Source: Bryobacteraceae bacterium
GTDB taxonomy: Bacteria > Acidobacteriota > Terriglobia > Bryobacterales > Bryobacteraceae
Assembly (NCBI GenBank): GCA_029975915.1
Contig: JARKOC010000025.1
Span: 62,001-126,000 of the forward strand
Length of the DNA stretch: 64,000 nt
Direction of reading: 5' to 3'
The notes beneath the pieces were generated by a model. The model ran no database searches, had not been told where the DNA came from, and was given only the letters and a program-made list of their open reading frames with translations. Shown here piece by piece: positions 8,719 through 17,268 of this stretch (position 1 is the first letter of the stretch; each line of letters opens with the position of its first letter). The position numbers were made by a program, and so were the translations under genes.

Positions 8719-11199
8719 TCATTGGCTTCGCAGTGTCTCCATGGGATCCGCCTGGAGCGCGCGCCTCGCCGGGAGGTAACTCGCTGGAGCGGCGGTCAGG
8801 GCCAGGAACAGAGCCGCGCCCAGGTACGCGAGCGGGTCTGCCGGACTGACGCCATAGAGGAAAGCGGAGGCGACCCGCGCGGCGAACATCGCCGCGGCAA
8901 TGCCAGCGGCGGCGCCGATGCCAGTGAGGACTAGGGCGCGGCGGAAGATCATCTTGACCAGATTCAGCGGCTCGGCGCCCAGCGCCAGCCGGATACCGAT
9001 CTCCTTTGTGCGTTCGGCGACCGAACATGAAAGGACGCCGTAGAGCCCGACGCCGGAGAGCAGCAGGCAGAGCAAAGCAAGGAAGCTCAGCAGGCTGGCA
9101 GCGAGTTTCTGCGGCAGGACGGCGGCTCCGTTGTATTCGGCCATTGGGATGGCCTCGAACGCTGCGAGGCGGGGATCGACGCGCGTGGGGACGGTGCGCA
9201 GAGAGGAAACGATACGGACCGCGTCGCCTTTGGCGCGCACCAGGAAGGCGAGGTTCGAGCCGATGCCGAAGGCCTGGTCGAATGGGCGATAGAGGTAGGG
9301 CCGGGGAGGTTCATGAAGCGAGAAGACCTTTGTGTCCCCGACGATGCCAACGACGATTGATTTCCTGCCGCCCACTGTGATTTGGCGTCCGACAGCCTGG
9401 CCGGAGGAAAAGTAGCGGTTCACGAACGTCCGGTTTACGATGACGACCTGGGGCGCCTGGCGGGTGTCCTGTTCGTTGAAGTCGCGGCCTTCGAGAAGCG
9501 GGATGCGGAGGGTGTGGAAATAACCGGGCGAGACGGCGGCGCGGTCCACGGTCAACTGACGGCCCGCCGGAGCCTGGTAGCCGTCGATTTCGAGGGTGTG
9601 CCAGGGGCCGGCGTTGCTGTAGGTGAGAGGCATGTCCTGCGCGTAGGCGGCCGAGGCGACGCCGGCGGTCTCTTCGAACTGGCGTTTCAGGTTATGGCTG
9701 GTTTGGATGATCTGATCGATGGTGAAGCCGTCGGCCTGGAGAAAGAGGTTGCCGGCGAGGACGCCGGAAGAATCGAAGCCGGGGTTGATGGCCATGGCCT
9801 GGGAATAGCTCTTGATGAAAAGCCCGGCGCCGGCGATGGCGACGACGGCGAGGGCAACTTCGGTCACAACCAACAGCGCCTGCAGGCGATGCGACCGCGC
9901 CCCGGCGCTGCCCGAACGTCCGCCTTCCTTCAAGAATTCGTTGAGGTTCAGCCGGGTGGAGGCGAGAGCGGGGATGAGTCCGGAGACAATGGCCGACAGG
10001 GCGCAGACGGCGACGATGAAGGCCAAGATTGTCGGCGTCAGGCGGAACTCGCCGAGGCGCAGCGGGAGGTTGGCGGGCGGGATGAGGTAGACGAGCGCCG
10101 GCCCGAGCCACATGGCCATGGGGATGCTCGTCAAGCCCCCGAGCGTCGCGAGCAGGGCGGATTCGGTAAGTTGTTGGCGGATGAGCCTGACTCGGCCAGC
10201 GCCGAGGGCCAGCCGGACGTTCAGTTCCTTGAGGCGCGACGCCGAGCGGGCAAGTTGGAGGTTGGCGACATTGGCGCAGACCAGCAGCAGGAGCACGAGG
10301 CTCATGGCCATAAGAATGCGCAGCGGCCGGTCCAGAATCTGGCTGCCGCCGGTGTGACCTTGGATCAGCGGCATGACGCGGGCGCCGATGCCGCCGTTCG
10401 ACCTCGGGTATGCGTCCGAGATGCGCTGGGCGATGGAGCGAGCCTCGGCGTTGGCCTGGGCAATGGTGGCGCCGTCTTTCAGACGGGCGATCACCGACAG
10501 CGGGCGCGCGCCGCGGTCGTCCAACGCATTGGCGCCGAAGAGATTCATCTGCGGGGACATGTTGAACGGAATCCAGATCTGGAAGGCCACCCCGCTCATG
10601 GCGCCCTGGAACTCGGGCGGGGCGATGCCGGCGATCGTGACGGGGCAAGAGTTAATAAGGACGGTCTTGCCCGGTAGCGACGGGTCGGCGTTGAACTCGG
10701 AGCGCCAGAGTGCATGGCTGATGACGGCGACGGGCGATGCGCCTTTCACGTCGGACTGCTCGGCGCGCGAGAAAAACCGGCCGCGGTAGGGTTTCACGCC
10801 AAGGACGTCAAAGTAATTCGGCGAAACGGACTCGCCCCAGATGCGGCGGACCGATTGCGGCTCGGCGGCTGTCCCGGGGCCGGACTTGGCGAGATTGAAG
10901 GCGGATTGCGCGGTGGCTGCGAGGCCGGAGACGGTGGTCATCTGGTCGCGGAAGTCACGGTAGTCGCGGTAGGACGTGGACTGGAATTCGCCGTTGGGCT
11001 GGGCGTTCTCGAGCGCAGCCAGCCGCGACTGGTCCGATGCGCCGGGGATGGGATGGATCAACATGCTGTCCACCCAGGTGAAAACGGTGAGCGAGACGGC
11101 GATGCCGATGGCGAGAGTGAAGATTGCCACGGCGGCATAGCCGGGACTGGCCCAGAGGAGGCGGAAACCGTAGCGGAGATCGTCGAGAAGGCTTTTCAT
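8719..11199 (-). CDS. ADOP-family ABC transporter permease (double FtsX/MacB)
   Basis: An 826-residue membrane protein with two MacB-like periplasmic domains and two FtsX cores. The N-terminus DLRYGFRLLWASPGYAAVA and the first helix, the middle core with ANVANLQLARSASRLKE and the C-terminal RTKEIGIRLALGAEPLNLV are the standard order of the acidobacterial duplicated orphaned permease (ADOP) group. No ATPase gene lies next to it, as is usual for this group. These permeases act with a separate MacB-type ATPase as mechanotransmission or efflux machines in the inner membrane; what this one handles is unknown. It ends 35 bases from the convergent gene at 8683. An agtccgtttggtcaa motif lies upstream at 11314. 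Confidence 0.9.
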   Translation of the reverse strand: MKSLLDDLRYGFRLLWASPGYAAVAIFTLAIGIAVSLTVFTWVDSMLIHPIPGASDQSRLAALENAQPNGEFQSTSYRDYRDFRDQMTTVSGLAATAQSAFNLAKSGPGTAAEPQSVRRIWGESVSPNYFDVLGVKPYRGRFFSRAEQSDVKGASPVAVISHALWRSEFNADPSLPGKTVLINSCPVTIAGIAPPEFQGAMSGVAFQIWIPFNMSPQMNLFGANALDDRGARPLSVIARLKDGATIAQANAEARSIAQRISDAYPRSNGGIGARVMPLIQGHTGGSQILDRPLRILMAMSLVLLLLVCANVANLQLARSASRLKELNVRLALGAGRVRLIRQQLTESALLATLGGLTSIPMAMWLGPALVYLIPPANLPLRLGEFRLTPTILAFIVAVCALSAIVSGLIPALASTRLNLNEFLKEGGRSGSAGARSHRLQALLVVTEVALAVVAIAGAGLFIKSYSQAMAINPGFDSSGVLAGNLFLQADGFTIDQIIQTSHNLKRQFEETAGVASAAYAQDMPLTYSNAGPWHTLEIDGYQAPAGRQLTVDRAAVSPGYFHTLRIPLLEGRDFNEQDTRQAPQVVIVNRTFVNRYFSSGQAVGRQITVGGRKSIVVGIVGDTKVFSLHEPPRPYLYRPFDQAFGIGSNLAFLVRAKGDAVRIVSSLRTVPTRVDPRLAAFEAIPMAEYNGAAVLPQKLAASLLSFLALLCLLLSGVGLYGVLSCSVAERTKEIGIRLALGAEPLNLVKMIFRRALVLTGIGAAAGIAAAMFAARVASAFLYGVSPADPLAYLGAALFLALTAAPASYLPARRALQADPMETLRSQ

Positions 11200-11395
11200 G
11201 CTGGACTACCGGTTAGGATATGGCAAACCGGATGCCAATGCCCCTGCGATGAGCCGTCAGTGGCCATCGGTCATTGATAATGCAGGGTTTAGTGTGAAGG
11301 CGGGGGTGCGGGGAGTCCGTTTGGTCAAGGCCGGGGATGACCGGAGATCGGACGGCTGTGTCCGGTTTTGGGACGCGCGTTCAGGGGAAAGAAAA

Positions 11396-11432
11396 CGCCC
11401 GGCCTGGAGTGGGCAAGACTCCAGGCCGGGCG
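11396..11432 (-). terminator. Rho-independent terminator of the secretin-domain gene
   Basis: A perfect 15-base inverted repeat (cgcccggcctggagt at 11396-11410 and its complement at 11418-11432) with a 7-base loop. Read on the minus strand, the stem is followed by ttttcttt. It lies 24 bases downstream of the minus-strand gene ending at 11457, so it terminates the sigma / anti-sigma / secretin-domain cluster. Confidence 0.8.
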
Positions 11433-11433
11433 T

Positions 11434-11456
11434 GACCAAACGAACTCCTGTCGTTT
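11434..11456 (+). promoter_or_regulatory. gaccaaacgaact motif with tcgttt half-site
   Basis: The segment begins gaccaaacgaact and ends tcgttt, giving a small inverted pair aaacga/tcgttt. A closely similar element is at 46077-46103 upstream of the S9 peptidase, and the core on the opposite strand is at 11314-11327 upstream of the ADOP gene. It may be a binding site or a short dispersed repeat. Bases 11200-11395 hold no gene that I can support. Confidence 0.3.
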
Positions 11457-12272
11457 CTAATCAACAACTTTGGCACTGACGACGAGGACGAGGGATCTGT
11501 CTGCACCATCGAGTCTGGATTGTCCGATCACGACCTGCTGACCGTCTTTCAGGTCGAACGAATTTTCAATCATGACCCCTGAGTTCGTTGTTAACTTGCA
11601 GTCGGCATCAGCGCAGAAAGTGGCCTGCATCCTGAAGATAAACCTCTCGACGCGCAGACGTCTGGCCGACCCAGAATCCTCAACACGAACGCTGTCTGCT
11701 CGAATGTTGTAGCCCGCAACGCCAGCGGCCGGGTTTTTCGTGGCCAGTTGGGGAGCGTTTCCATTGGTATTGAAGAACTTGCCGGGGATCGTCCGGACCA
11801 TATCCGATCCCAGGACTGCGAAGCTTCTGTAGCCGAAGGTGTCGCGAAGGGCACGTAACGATGGGGCGAGCGCCGCAGGAGGCGCTGACGCTTCCTCCCG
11901 CGTCGAGGCGGCGATGGTCCAGATTGTCAGTTCGATGGTCTGGTCCTTAGACGAACTGGCGGGAGAAGGAACGTCCAGAGCTGTGAGATTAGCCATGATG
12001 GAGCGGACTTCCTGGGGTGTTCCGTAGACAGAGATCGCCTTCAGGGACTCGTTGAATCCGAGATAGGGGGTCTGGTCCTGGCCGGCGCGGGTGAAGAGGA
12101 GTTGATAGAGGTCGCGGACGTTGGCGTGCTTGACCTGGTAGACCTGCTGGACGCAGCAGCCGGCTTTGGGCACCGGGGCGGGCTTTGGGGTTTCCTTGGC
12201 TTCCTGGGCTGGGGCGAGGGCGGCGAAGGCCAGCGCGGCCAGGCTCAATCTCACAATGCTGAGTTTCTTCAT
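11457..12272 (-). CDS. Secretin N-domain-like exported protein
   Basis: A 271-residue protein with a signal peptide (MKKLSIVRLSLAALAFAALAPAQ). Residues 40-110 read VYQVKHANVRDLYQLL followed by LKAISVYGTPQEVRSIMANL and LDVP, the pattern of the secretin_N (NolW) domain found before the pore of type II/III secretins. The rest is beta-rich with a CADADC cysteine pair and a last strand VLVVSAKVVD, but no secretin pore domain is present. Its ATG overlaps the anti-sigma stop (ATGA), with ggagag upstream, so the two are translated together. It may be a target or partner of the sigma / anti-sigma switch; its job is unknown. Confidence 0.6.
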   Translation of the reverse strand: MKKLSIVRLSLAALAFAALAPAQEAKETPKPAPVPKAGCCVQQVYQVKHANVRDLYQLLFTRAGQDQTPYLGFNESLKAISVYGTPQEVRSIMANLTALDVPSPASSSKDQTIELTIWTIAASTREEASAPPAALAPSLRALRDTFGYRSFAVLGSDMVRTIPGKFFNTNGNAPQLATKNPAAGVAGYNIRADSVRVEDSGSARRLRVERFIFRMQATFCADADCKLTTNSGVMIENSFDLKDGQQVVIGQSRLDGADRSLVLVVSAKVVD

Positions 12273-12751
12273 CTGTTCTCTCCTGGTTGATCGGTGATTT
12301 TCGGTGAATTCATGCTCCAGAGGATCAGCACGTCGGGGTTGCCGGATTCAATCTGGACGAAGTCGGGCGAGCCGGTGGGCAGGATCCTGGGTTGAAAGGT
12401 CTTGGCGGTTTCGATTCTGGCTGACTCGATGCGCGCCGGGCGCGGGCGGCGGACCGGTCCGGATGACTTGGACGGTTCAACTCGCGGCGACTCGACCGCC
12501 ACGGCGGCAGGCGGCGCCGGGGCTTTGGCGGCGATCTCGACGGCCGGGCGCACCGGGGTGGCGGCGGGCCGGGGCAGAGCGGACCAGATGGCCAGCGAGG
12601 CGGCGGCCGCGGTGGGGACGAGGTACCAGAGCCAGGCTCGGCGTTTGGGGCGGACCTGATCGAGGATGCGCGAGCGGACCTCGGCGAGGGCGTCGGCGGG
12701 CGGGTCCTCGGCGGCGAGCGATTGCAGCGATTTGTCGAGCCAGTCGGTCAT
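12269..12751 (-). CDS. Probable anti-sigma factor, single-pass
   Basis: A 160-residue protein with an acidic helical N-terminus (DWLDKSLQSLAAEDPPADALAEVRS), one membrane helix near residues 41-60 (AWLWYLVPTAAAASLAIWSA) and a proline-rich periplasmic tail. This is the architecture of a membrane anti-sigma factor that holds the ECF sigma encoded just upstream. No zinc-binding HxxxCxxC motif is present, so it is not a ZAS-type factor and the assignment rests on order, size and topology. It is separated from the sigma gene by 166 bases filled with hairpins. Confidence 0.6.
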   Translation of the reverse strand: MTDWLDKSLQSLAAEDPPADALAEVRSRILDQVRPKRRAWLWYLVPTAAAASLAIWSALPRPAATPVRPAVEIAAKAPAPPAAVAVESPRVEPSKSSGPVRRPRPARIESARIETAKTFQPRILPTGSPDFVQIESGNPDVLILWSMNSPKITDQPGENR

Positions 12752-12772
12752 GTCAGATGCTCCATTGGGCGG

Positions 12773-12813
12773 GCCTCGACACGAGTGTCGAGGCGGCAGG
12801 CACGAGTGCCTGC
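12773..12813 (+). repeat. Twin hairpins sharing a cacgagtg apex
   Basis: Two perfect palindromes stand side by side: gcctcgacac/gtgtcgaggc (12773-12794, 10-base stem, loop ga) and gcaggcac/gtgcctgc (12796-12813, 8-base stem, loop ga). Both have the same apex cacgagtg although the outer stems differ. They lie between the sigma and anti-sigma genes. Confidence 0.7.
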
Positions 12814-12825
12814 GCTACGAAACGC

Positions 12826-12849
12826 ACCCGATCTCTGCGTTCGCGGTAG
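12826..12849 (+). repeat. Distant copy of the REP-like repeat
   Basis: The segment acccgatctctgcgttcgcg matches the RAYT-flanking repeats at 3021-3050 and 3651-3680 with one change in that stretch. It lies about 9 kb away between the sigma and anti-sigma genes, as expected for a REP family mobilised by a resident RAYT. Confidence 0.6.
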
Positions 12850-12859
12850 GGAAAGGAGG

Positions 12860-12897
12860 GCGGGTCCCTTGACCCGCGCGGGAACCCGTGGTCCCGC
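12860..12897 (+). repeat. Two GC-rich hairpins in tandem
   Basis: gcgggtc/gacccgc (12860-12877, loop cctt) is followed at once by gcggga/tcccgc (12878-12897). With the hairpins at 12773-12813 they form a run of at least four stem-loops within 125 bases, and transcription from the sigma gene must cross all of them to reach the anti-sigma gene. Confidence 0.6.
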
Positions 12898-12917
12898 CCC
12901 ACCGGCGGCGAATCCAC

Positions 12918-13436
12918 TCATGAGAGCCACTCCTTCAATTTCGTTTTCGCCGAGGCGACCTGGCTGCGGACCGTAGCGTCGGCCACATTCAGGATTTCGG
13001 CCACGCGCGAAGTCTCCAATCCTTCGATCTCACGCAGCACCAGGGCGGCGCGTTCCTTCTCCGGCAACCTGGCGATGGCGCGTTCCAGTCGGCGCTTTCG
13101 TTCGTCCGACTCCATCCCGGCCAACTGAGTCGCCGGAGCTGGCGGGTCGTAATCCAGATCGCCTTCGGGACGGCGGCGGCGGTGGTGGTCCATGCAGACG
13201 TTGACCGTCGTCCGGTAGATCCAGGCGTCGATAGTAGTTGGAGCCAGCCGCTCGAAGTGCTTGTGGAGCCGCAGGAAAACTTCCTGGGAGACGTCTTTGG
13301 CATCTTCGAGCGAGCCGAGCAGCCGCCATGCGGTGCGCAGAACCCGTTTCTCGTTGGCCCGCAACAGATCCTCAAAGGCCGATTCCCGCTCGTCGGCGGA
13401 GAACCATGCGGCCGTTTCGAATCCTGCAATCGCCAC
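12918..13436 (-). CDS. ECF sigma-70 family RNA polymerase sigma factor
   Basis: A 172-residue protein with both sigma domains. Region 2 is ENEKRVLRTAWRLLGSLEDAKDVSQEVFLRLHK-like (residues about 25-60), with the DAKDVSQEVFLR signature, and WIYRTTVNVCMDHHRRRR ends it. Region 4 is in the C-terminal half: LPEKERAALVLREIEGL and then VAEILNVADATVRSQV as the helix-turn-helix. It starts with GTG at 13436 without a good ribosome-binding site, so an internal start is possible. It heads a minus-strand set with a likely anti-sigma factor and a secretin-domain protein. The signal it answers to is not visible. Confidence 0.85.
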   Translation of the reverse strand: MAIAGFETAAWFSADERESAFEDLLRANEKRVLRTAWRLLGSLEDAKDVSQEVFLRLHKHFERLAPTTIDAWIYRTTVNVCMDHHRRRRPEGDLDYDPPAPATQLAGMESDERKRRLERAIARLPEKERAALVLREIEGLETSRVAEILNVADATVRSQVASAKTKLKEWLS

Positions 13437-13568
13437 TCGTATGTTTATACGCGGCGCGGGGCCGAAGCGTGGAGATCAAATTGGGGGGCTTGGGGGATTT
13501 GGGCGTGTCAGGTGCGGATTTCGTAGGAGTCCGGGCGTGCTCGGGGCAAAAAGTGCGGGAAAAGACAT

Positions 13569-13588
13569 GCCGGCAGGAATGCCGGCAC
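13569..13588 (+). repeat. tgccggca hairpin in front of the sigma gene
   Basis: An exact 8-base inverted repeat, tgccggca at 13569-13576 and at 13581-13588, with loop ggaa. It lies in the 244-base gap between the divergent sigma gene and the M20 dipeptidase and is of the same style as the hairpins at 12773-12897. Confidence 0.55.
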
Positions 13589-13680
13589 GGCAGGACTGGA
13601 GGCCCGCTCCACGTGGGAAGTCGCGCGGCGTGGCGGGGGAGGTTGGCGGGATTCGTATAATCGGAGAGGACGTAAAACCC

Positions 13681-15054
13681 ATGCCCCAAACCACGGATCA
13701 ATTCATCGCCGCCAACCAGGCGCGTTTCCTTGAAGAGCTGTTTGAGTACTTGAGGATCCCCAGTATCTCGACGCTTCCCGAAAACGTTGGCGACGTTCAG
13801 GCGGCGGCGAAGTTCACCGCCGACGCGCTGAAAACAGCCGGCCTCGAAAACGTCGAGATCATCCCCACGGACCGCCACCCGCTCGTCTATGCCGACTGGC
13901 TCCACGCCCCCGGCAAGCCGACCGTGCTTTGCTATGGCCATTACGACGTGCAGCCACCCGATCCGCTGGAACTGTGGAATACGCCGCCGTTTGAGCCGAC
14001 GCTGCGCGACGGCAACATCTATGCCCGCGGCGCGGCCGACGACAAGGGCCAGGTCTACATGCATGTGAAGGCGATTGAAGCGCTGATGCACGCGCACGAG
14101 GGCAAACTGCCGGTGAACGTGAAGTTCATCGTCGAGGGTGAGGAAGAGATCGGCGGCGCGTCGATCGCGAAGTTCGTCCCGCTCAATAAAGAGAAGTTGA
14201 AGGCCGACGTGGCGCTGGTGTCCGATACGGCGCTCTACGCCGAGGGGATTCCGACGCTGTGCATCGGGCTGCGCGGGCTAGTCTACATGGAGATTGAGTG
14301 CAAGGGGCCGGGCCGGGATCTGCATTCGGGCCTGTATGGCGGGGCCGCGCCGAACGCGGTGGCAGCGCTGGTGGCGTTGCTGGGCAAGGCGAAAGACGAC
14401 AAGGGACGGATCCTGATTCCGGGGTTTTATGACGAAGTGGCCGAGCCGGCGGCGGCCGAGATCGCAAGCTGGAAGTCGCTGCCGTTCAGCGAGAAGGATT
14501 TTCTGGAGAAAGAGGTCGGCGCGACGGCGTTGACGGGCGAGCCGGACCGGATGATTTTCGAGCGCGTCTGGTCGCGGCCGACGCTCGAAATCCACGGAAT
14601 TGCCGGCGGATTTACGGGCGCTGGCGCAAAGACCGTCATCCCGGCCACGGCGACGGCGAAGGTGTCGATGCGGCTGGTGCCGGATCAGGAACCGGTCAAA
14701 ATGTTCGAGCGCTTCGCGGCGTGGGTGAAGGCGAATGCACCGGAAGGGACCGTGATGGAAGTCCGGAAGCTGAGCGGTGCGCCGGCGACGGTGGTGAATC
14801 CGGATCATCCAGCGATCCACATGGCGGCCGAGGCGTTCAAGGAAGCGATGGGTCGCGAGACGGTGTTCATCCGGTCGGGCGGGTCGATTCCGATTGTCGG
14901 CGAGTTTGCGCATCATCTGGGGATTCCGACGGTCCTGATGGGACTCGGACTTCCGGACGACGGGCTGCATTCGCCGAACGAGAAGTACAAGCTGGAGAAC
15001 TTCTACCTGGGCATCAGGACGGTGGCGAAGTTCTTTGAGCGGTACGGCGAATAG
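13681..15054 (+). CDS. M20-family dipeptidase (ArgE/DapE/CPG2 type)
   Basis: A 457-residue cytoplasmic zinc hydrolase. The di-zinc site is complete: YGHYDVQPPDP (first histidine and aspartate), ARGAADDKGQ (bridging aspartate), EGEEEIGG (catalytic and ligand glutamates), and RSGGSIPI in the dimerisation/substrate region. Length and motif spacing match the M20A/M20F dipeptidase group that cleaves dipeptides or N-acyl amino acids. The ATG at 13681 follows a ggagagg site and is the natural start, although the frame is open further upstream. No operon partner is evident; the next gene starts 57 bases on. Confidence 0.88.
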   Translation: MPQTTDQFIAANQARFLEELFEYLRIPSISTLPENVGDVQAAAKFTADALKTAGLENVEIIPTDRHPLVYADWLHAPGKPTVLCYGHYDVQPPDPLELWNTPPFEPTLRDGNIYARGAADDKGQVYMHVKAIEALMHAHEGKLPVNVKFIVEGEEEIGGASIAKFVPLNKEKLKADVALVSDTALYAEGIPTLCIGLRGLVYMEIECKGPGRDLHSGLYGGAAPNAVAALVALLGKAKDDKGRILIPGFYDEVAEPAAAEIASWKSLPFSEKDFLEKEVGATALTGEPDRMIFERVWSRPTLEIHGIAGGFTGAGAKTVIPATATAKVSMRLVPDQEPVKMFERFAAWVKANAPEGTVMEVRKLSGAPATVVNPDHPAIHMAAEAFKEAMGRETVFIRSGGSIPIVGEFAHHLGIPTVLMGLGLPDDGLHSPNEKYKLENFYLGIRTVAKFFERYGE

Positions 15055-15110
15055 TCCGTCGAATCAGACAGATTGACACCGGGAAATCGGAAGGGTACTC
15101 TGACGGCATA

Positions 15111-15539
15111 ATGTCTTCCAGAGTGCCCTTTTTCATTTTTGTATTGATGGTTTGTCTGGCGCTGGCGAGTTTGGCGCAGCAGGAAACCATGGTCCACGGG
15201 CTACGCGGGTCGATCAGTATCGTGCCGGACCCATCTGGCGAGACAGAGATCCGAATAGAGCTTGAGCGAGGCCCCGAAGGAAGACTGAGCGGCGTGCAGC
15301 GTTTTGTCGCTCAGTTTGCAGACGGGGCTGATCTGCCTAACGCCTGGAAAGGCGAGGCCCGGGTGTTTTACGCCGAGAAGTTCGTCGCCGTGATTGGCGA
15401 GGATGGCACGCGGCTCATGTACAAACTCCCTGACGAACCGATGCCTCCGTCTCTTGACCGGTTCGGATTCAAGCCGCTGGCAGCTTACGGCATCGCCGTT
15501 TACAAAAAGGTCCAACCCGCGACGAACCTGCACCGCTGA
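15111..15539 (+). CDS. Small exported protein, unknown
   Basis: A 142-residue protein with a clear signal peptide (MSSRVPFFIFVLMVCLALASLAQQ). The mature part is beta-rich with no cysteines, and has IEYL-free alternating patterns such as ISIVPDPSGETEIRIELE and YAEKFVAVIGEDGTRLMYKL. I do not recognise a family. It stands alone between the dipeptidase and murJ. Confidence 0.55.
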   Translation: MSSRVPFFIFVLMVCLALASLAQQETMVHGLRGSISIVPDPSGETEIRIELERGPEGRLSGVQRFVAQFADGADLPNAWKGEARVFYAEKFVAVIGEDGTRLMYKLPDEPMPPSLDRFGFKPLAAYGIAVYKKVQPATNLHR

Positions 15540-15580
15540 GACGAGACGAACCACGACTCAGCCGCTAGAATAGAGGGAGT

Positions 15581-17227
15581 TTGTCCTCCCCCTCGGAAAA
15601 CGTATTCCGCAAAGCTGGTGTTGCGTCGGCGGCCGTCATGATGAGCCGCGTGAGCGGACTCGTGCGCGAGGGCGTGCTGTCGCGGCTGTTTGGCGCGGGT
15701 TCGGCGCTGGATGCGTTCGTTGTCGGGTTCCGGATCCCGAACCTGACGCGGGACCTGTTCGCCGAGGGCGCGCTGTCGTCGGCGTTCGTGCCGACGTTCG
15801 TCGATTATCTGCAGAACAAAGACAAAAAGGAGGCAGCGCACCTGGCCAACCTGGTGGCGACGTCGATCATTCTGCTTGTCGGGGCGATCTGCGTACTGGG
15901 CGTGTTCATCAGCCCGTGGCTGGTGGGGTTAGTAACGCCGGGGTGGGTGGATTCGGCGCCGGAGAAGTACAGGCAGGCGGTACTGCTGACGCAGATCATG
16001 TTCCCGTTCCTGCTGCTGGTCGCCCTGGCGGCTCAGGCTATGGGGATTCTGAATGCGCTGAACCAGTTTGCCGTGCCGGCGTTTTCGTCGACTTGGTTCA
16101 ACGTGGGTAGCGTGGTGGCGGGCATCGGGATCGGGTTCGGGTTGGGTCCGGTGTTGGGGATTGAGCCGATTATCGGCATGGCGATCGGCGTGGTGATCGG
16201 CGGCGCGATGCAGTTGGCGTGGCAGATTCCGAGCCTCTGGAAGTCGGGCTTTCGTTACAGGCCGGCCTTTGATTTCAACCACCCGGGGCTGCGGCACATC
16301 TACCGGCTGATGGGTCCGGCGATTATCGGAAACGCGTCAGTCCAGATTAATGTCCTGGTGAATACGACGTTTGCATCGTTGATCTATGACCCGGTGCGTG
16401 GTCTGGATGGTCCGACGGCGTGGTTGAACTATGCGTTCCGGTTTATGCAACTGCCGTTGGGGCTGTTCGGCGTGGCTATTGGGACGGCGACGCTGCCGGC
16501 GATTGGGCGGAGCGCGGCGAGCGGGGATATCGACGAGTTTCGCGAGACGCTGGCGCGGTCGCTGGGACTGGTGTTTGTGCTGACGGTGCCGGCGTCGGTC
16601 GGGCTGATGATTCTGGGGCCCTCGATTGTCGGGGCGATCTATGAGGGCGTGAAGTTCCAGCCCTATGACACGCAGCAAACGGCGATTGCGCTTTCCTACT
16701 ATGCGATCGGACTGGCTGGGTATGCGGCGGTAAAGGTGCTGGCGCCGGCGTTCTATGCGCTAAACGATTCGCGAACACCGATGTGGACGTCATTGGGGTC
16801 GATTGCGATCAACGCGGCGATGGCGTGGCTGCTGGTGAGGCAGTTTTCGCTCGGCCACGCGGGATTGGCGCTGTCGACTTCGTGTGTGGCGTTGTTCAGT
16901 TTCCTCGTGCTGTTCTTTGCGATGCGGACGCGGATTGGCGGAGTGTATGGGAGAAGGATGAGGTCGACGGTAATGAAGGTTGCGGCCGGGTCGCTGGCGA
17001 TGGCGGCAGTGGTCTGGCTCTCATCGCAGGCAGTTCACATGGTTGCTGGTCACAGAACGTTCAGCAGCCTGCTGGATCTGGCGATTTCGATTCCGCTGGG
17101 GCTGGCGGTGGTTTACGCGGCGTGCCGGGCGTTGAAGGTGGAGGAGTTGGAGATGGCTGTGAAGGCGTTTGGAGCGCCGCTGTCGCGGCGACTGAACTCG
17201 CTGGGTCTTGGGGACCGGTCCGAATAG
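15581..17227 (+). CDS. murJ: Lipid II flippase MurJ
   Basis: A 548-residue polytopic membrane protein of the MurJ/MviN (MOP exporter) family, which flips lipid-linked peptidoglycan precursor to the periplasmic side of the inner membrane. The N-terminus carries the hallmark VMMSRVSGLVREGVLSRLFG and DAFVVGFRIPNLTRDLFAEGALSSAFVP regions, with about 14 hydrophobic segments in all. The start is a TTG at 15581 preceded by gaggga. The length is that of the family. Confidence 0.92.
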   Translation: MSSPSENVFRKAGVASAAVMMSRVSGLVREGVLSRLFGAGSALDAFVVGFRIPNLTRDLFAEGALSSAFVPTFVDYLQNKDKKEAAHLANLVATSIILLVGAICVLGVFISPWLVGLVTPGWVDSAPEKYRQAVLLTQIMFPFLLLVALAAQAMGILNALNQFAVPAFSSTWFNVGSVVAGIGIGFGLGPVLGIEPIIGMAIGVVIGGAMQLAWQIPSLWKSGFRYRPAFDFNHPGLRHIYRLMGPAIIGNASVQINVLVNTTFASLIYDPVRGLDGPTAWLNYAFRFMQLPLGLFGVAIGTATLPAIGRSAASGDIDEFRETLARSLGLVFVLTVPASVGLMILGPSIVGAIYEGVKFQPYDTQQTAIALSYYAIGLAGYAAVKVLAPAFYALNDSRTPMWTSLGSIAINAAMAWLLVRQFSLGHAGLALSTSCVALFSFLVLFFAMRTRIGGVYGRRMRSTVMKVAAGSLAMAAVVWLSSQAVHMVAGHRTFSSLLDLAISIPLGLAVVYAACRALKVEELEMAVKAFGAPLSRRLNSLGLGDRSE

Positions 17228-17268
17228 GGCGGCCGGTGAGTGCCGTGCCCTGCTAAACTCATTAGCTG

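Noticed and set aside
9382..10677. 431-codon plus-strand frame inside the ADOP permease gene
   Set aside because: Antisense shadow of a strongly conserved permease; glycine/aspartate/alanine-rich with no domain.
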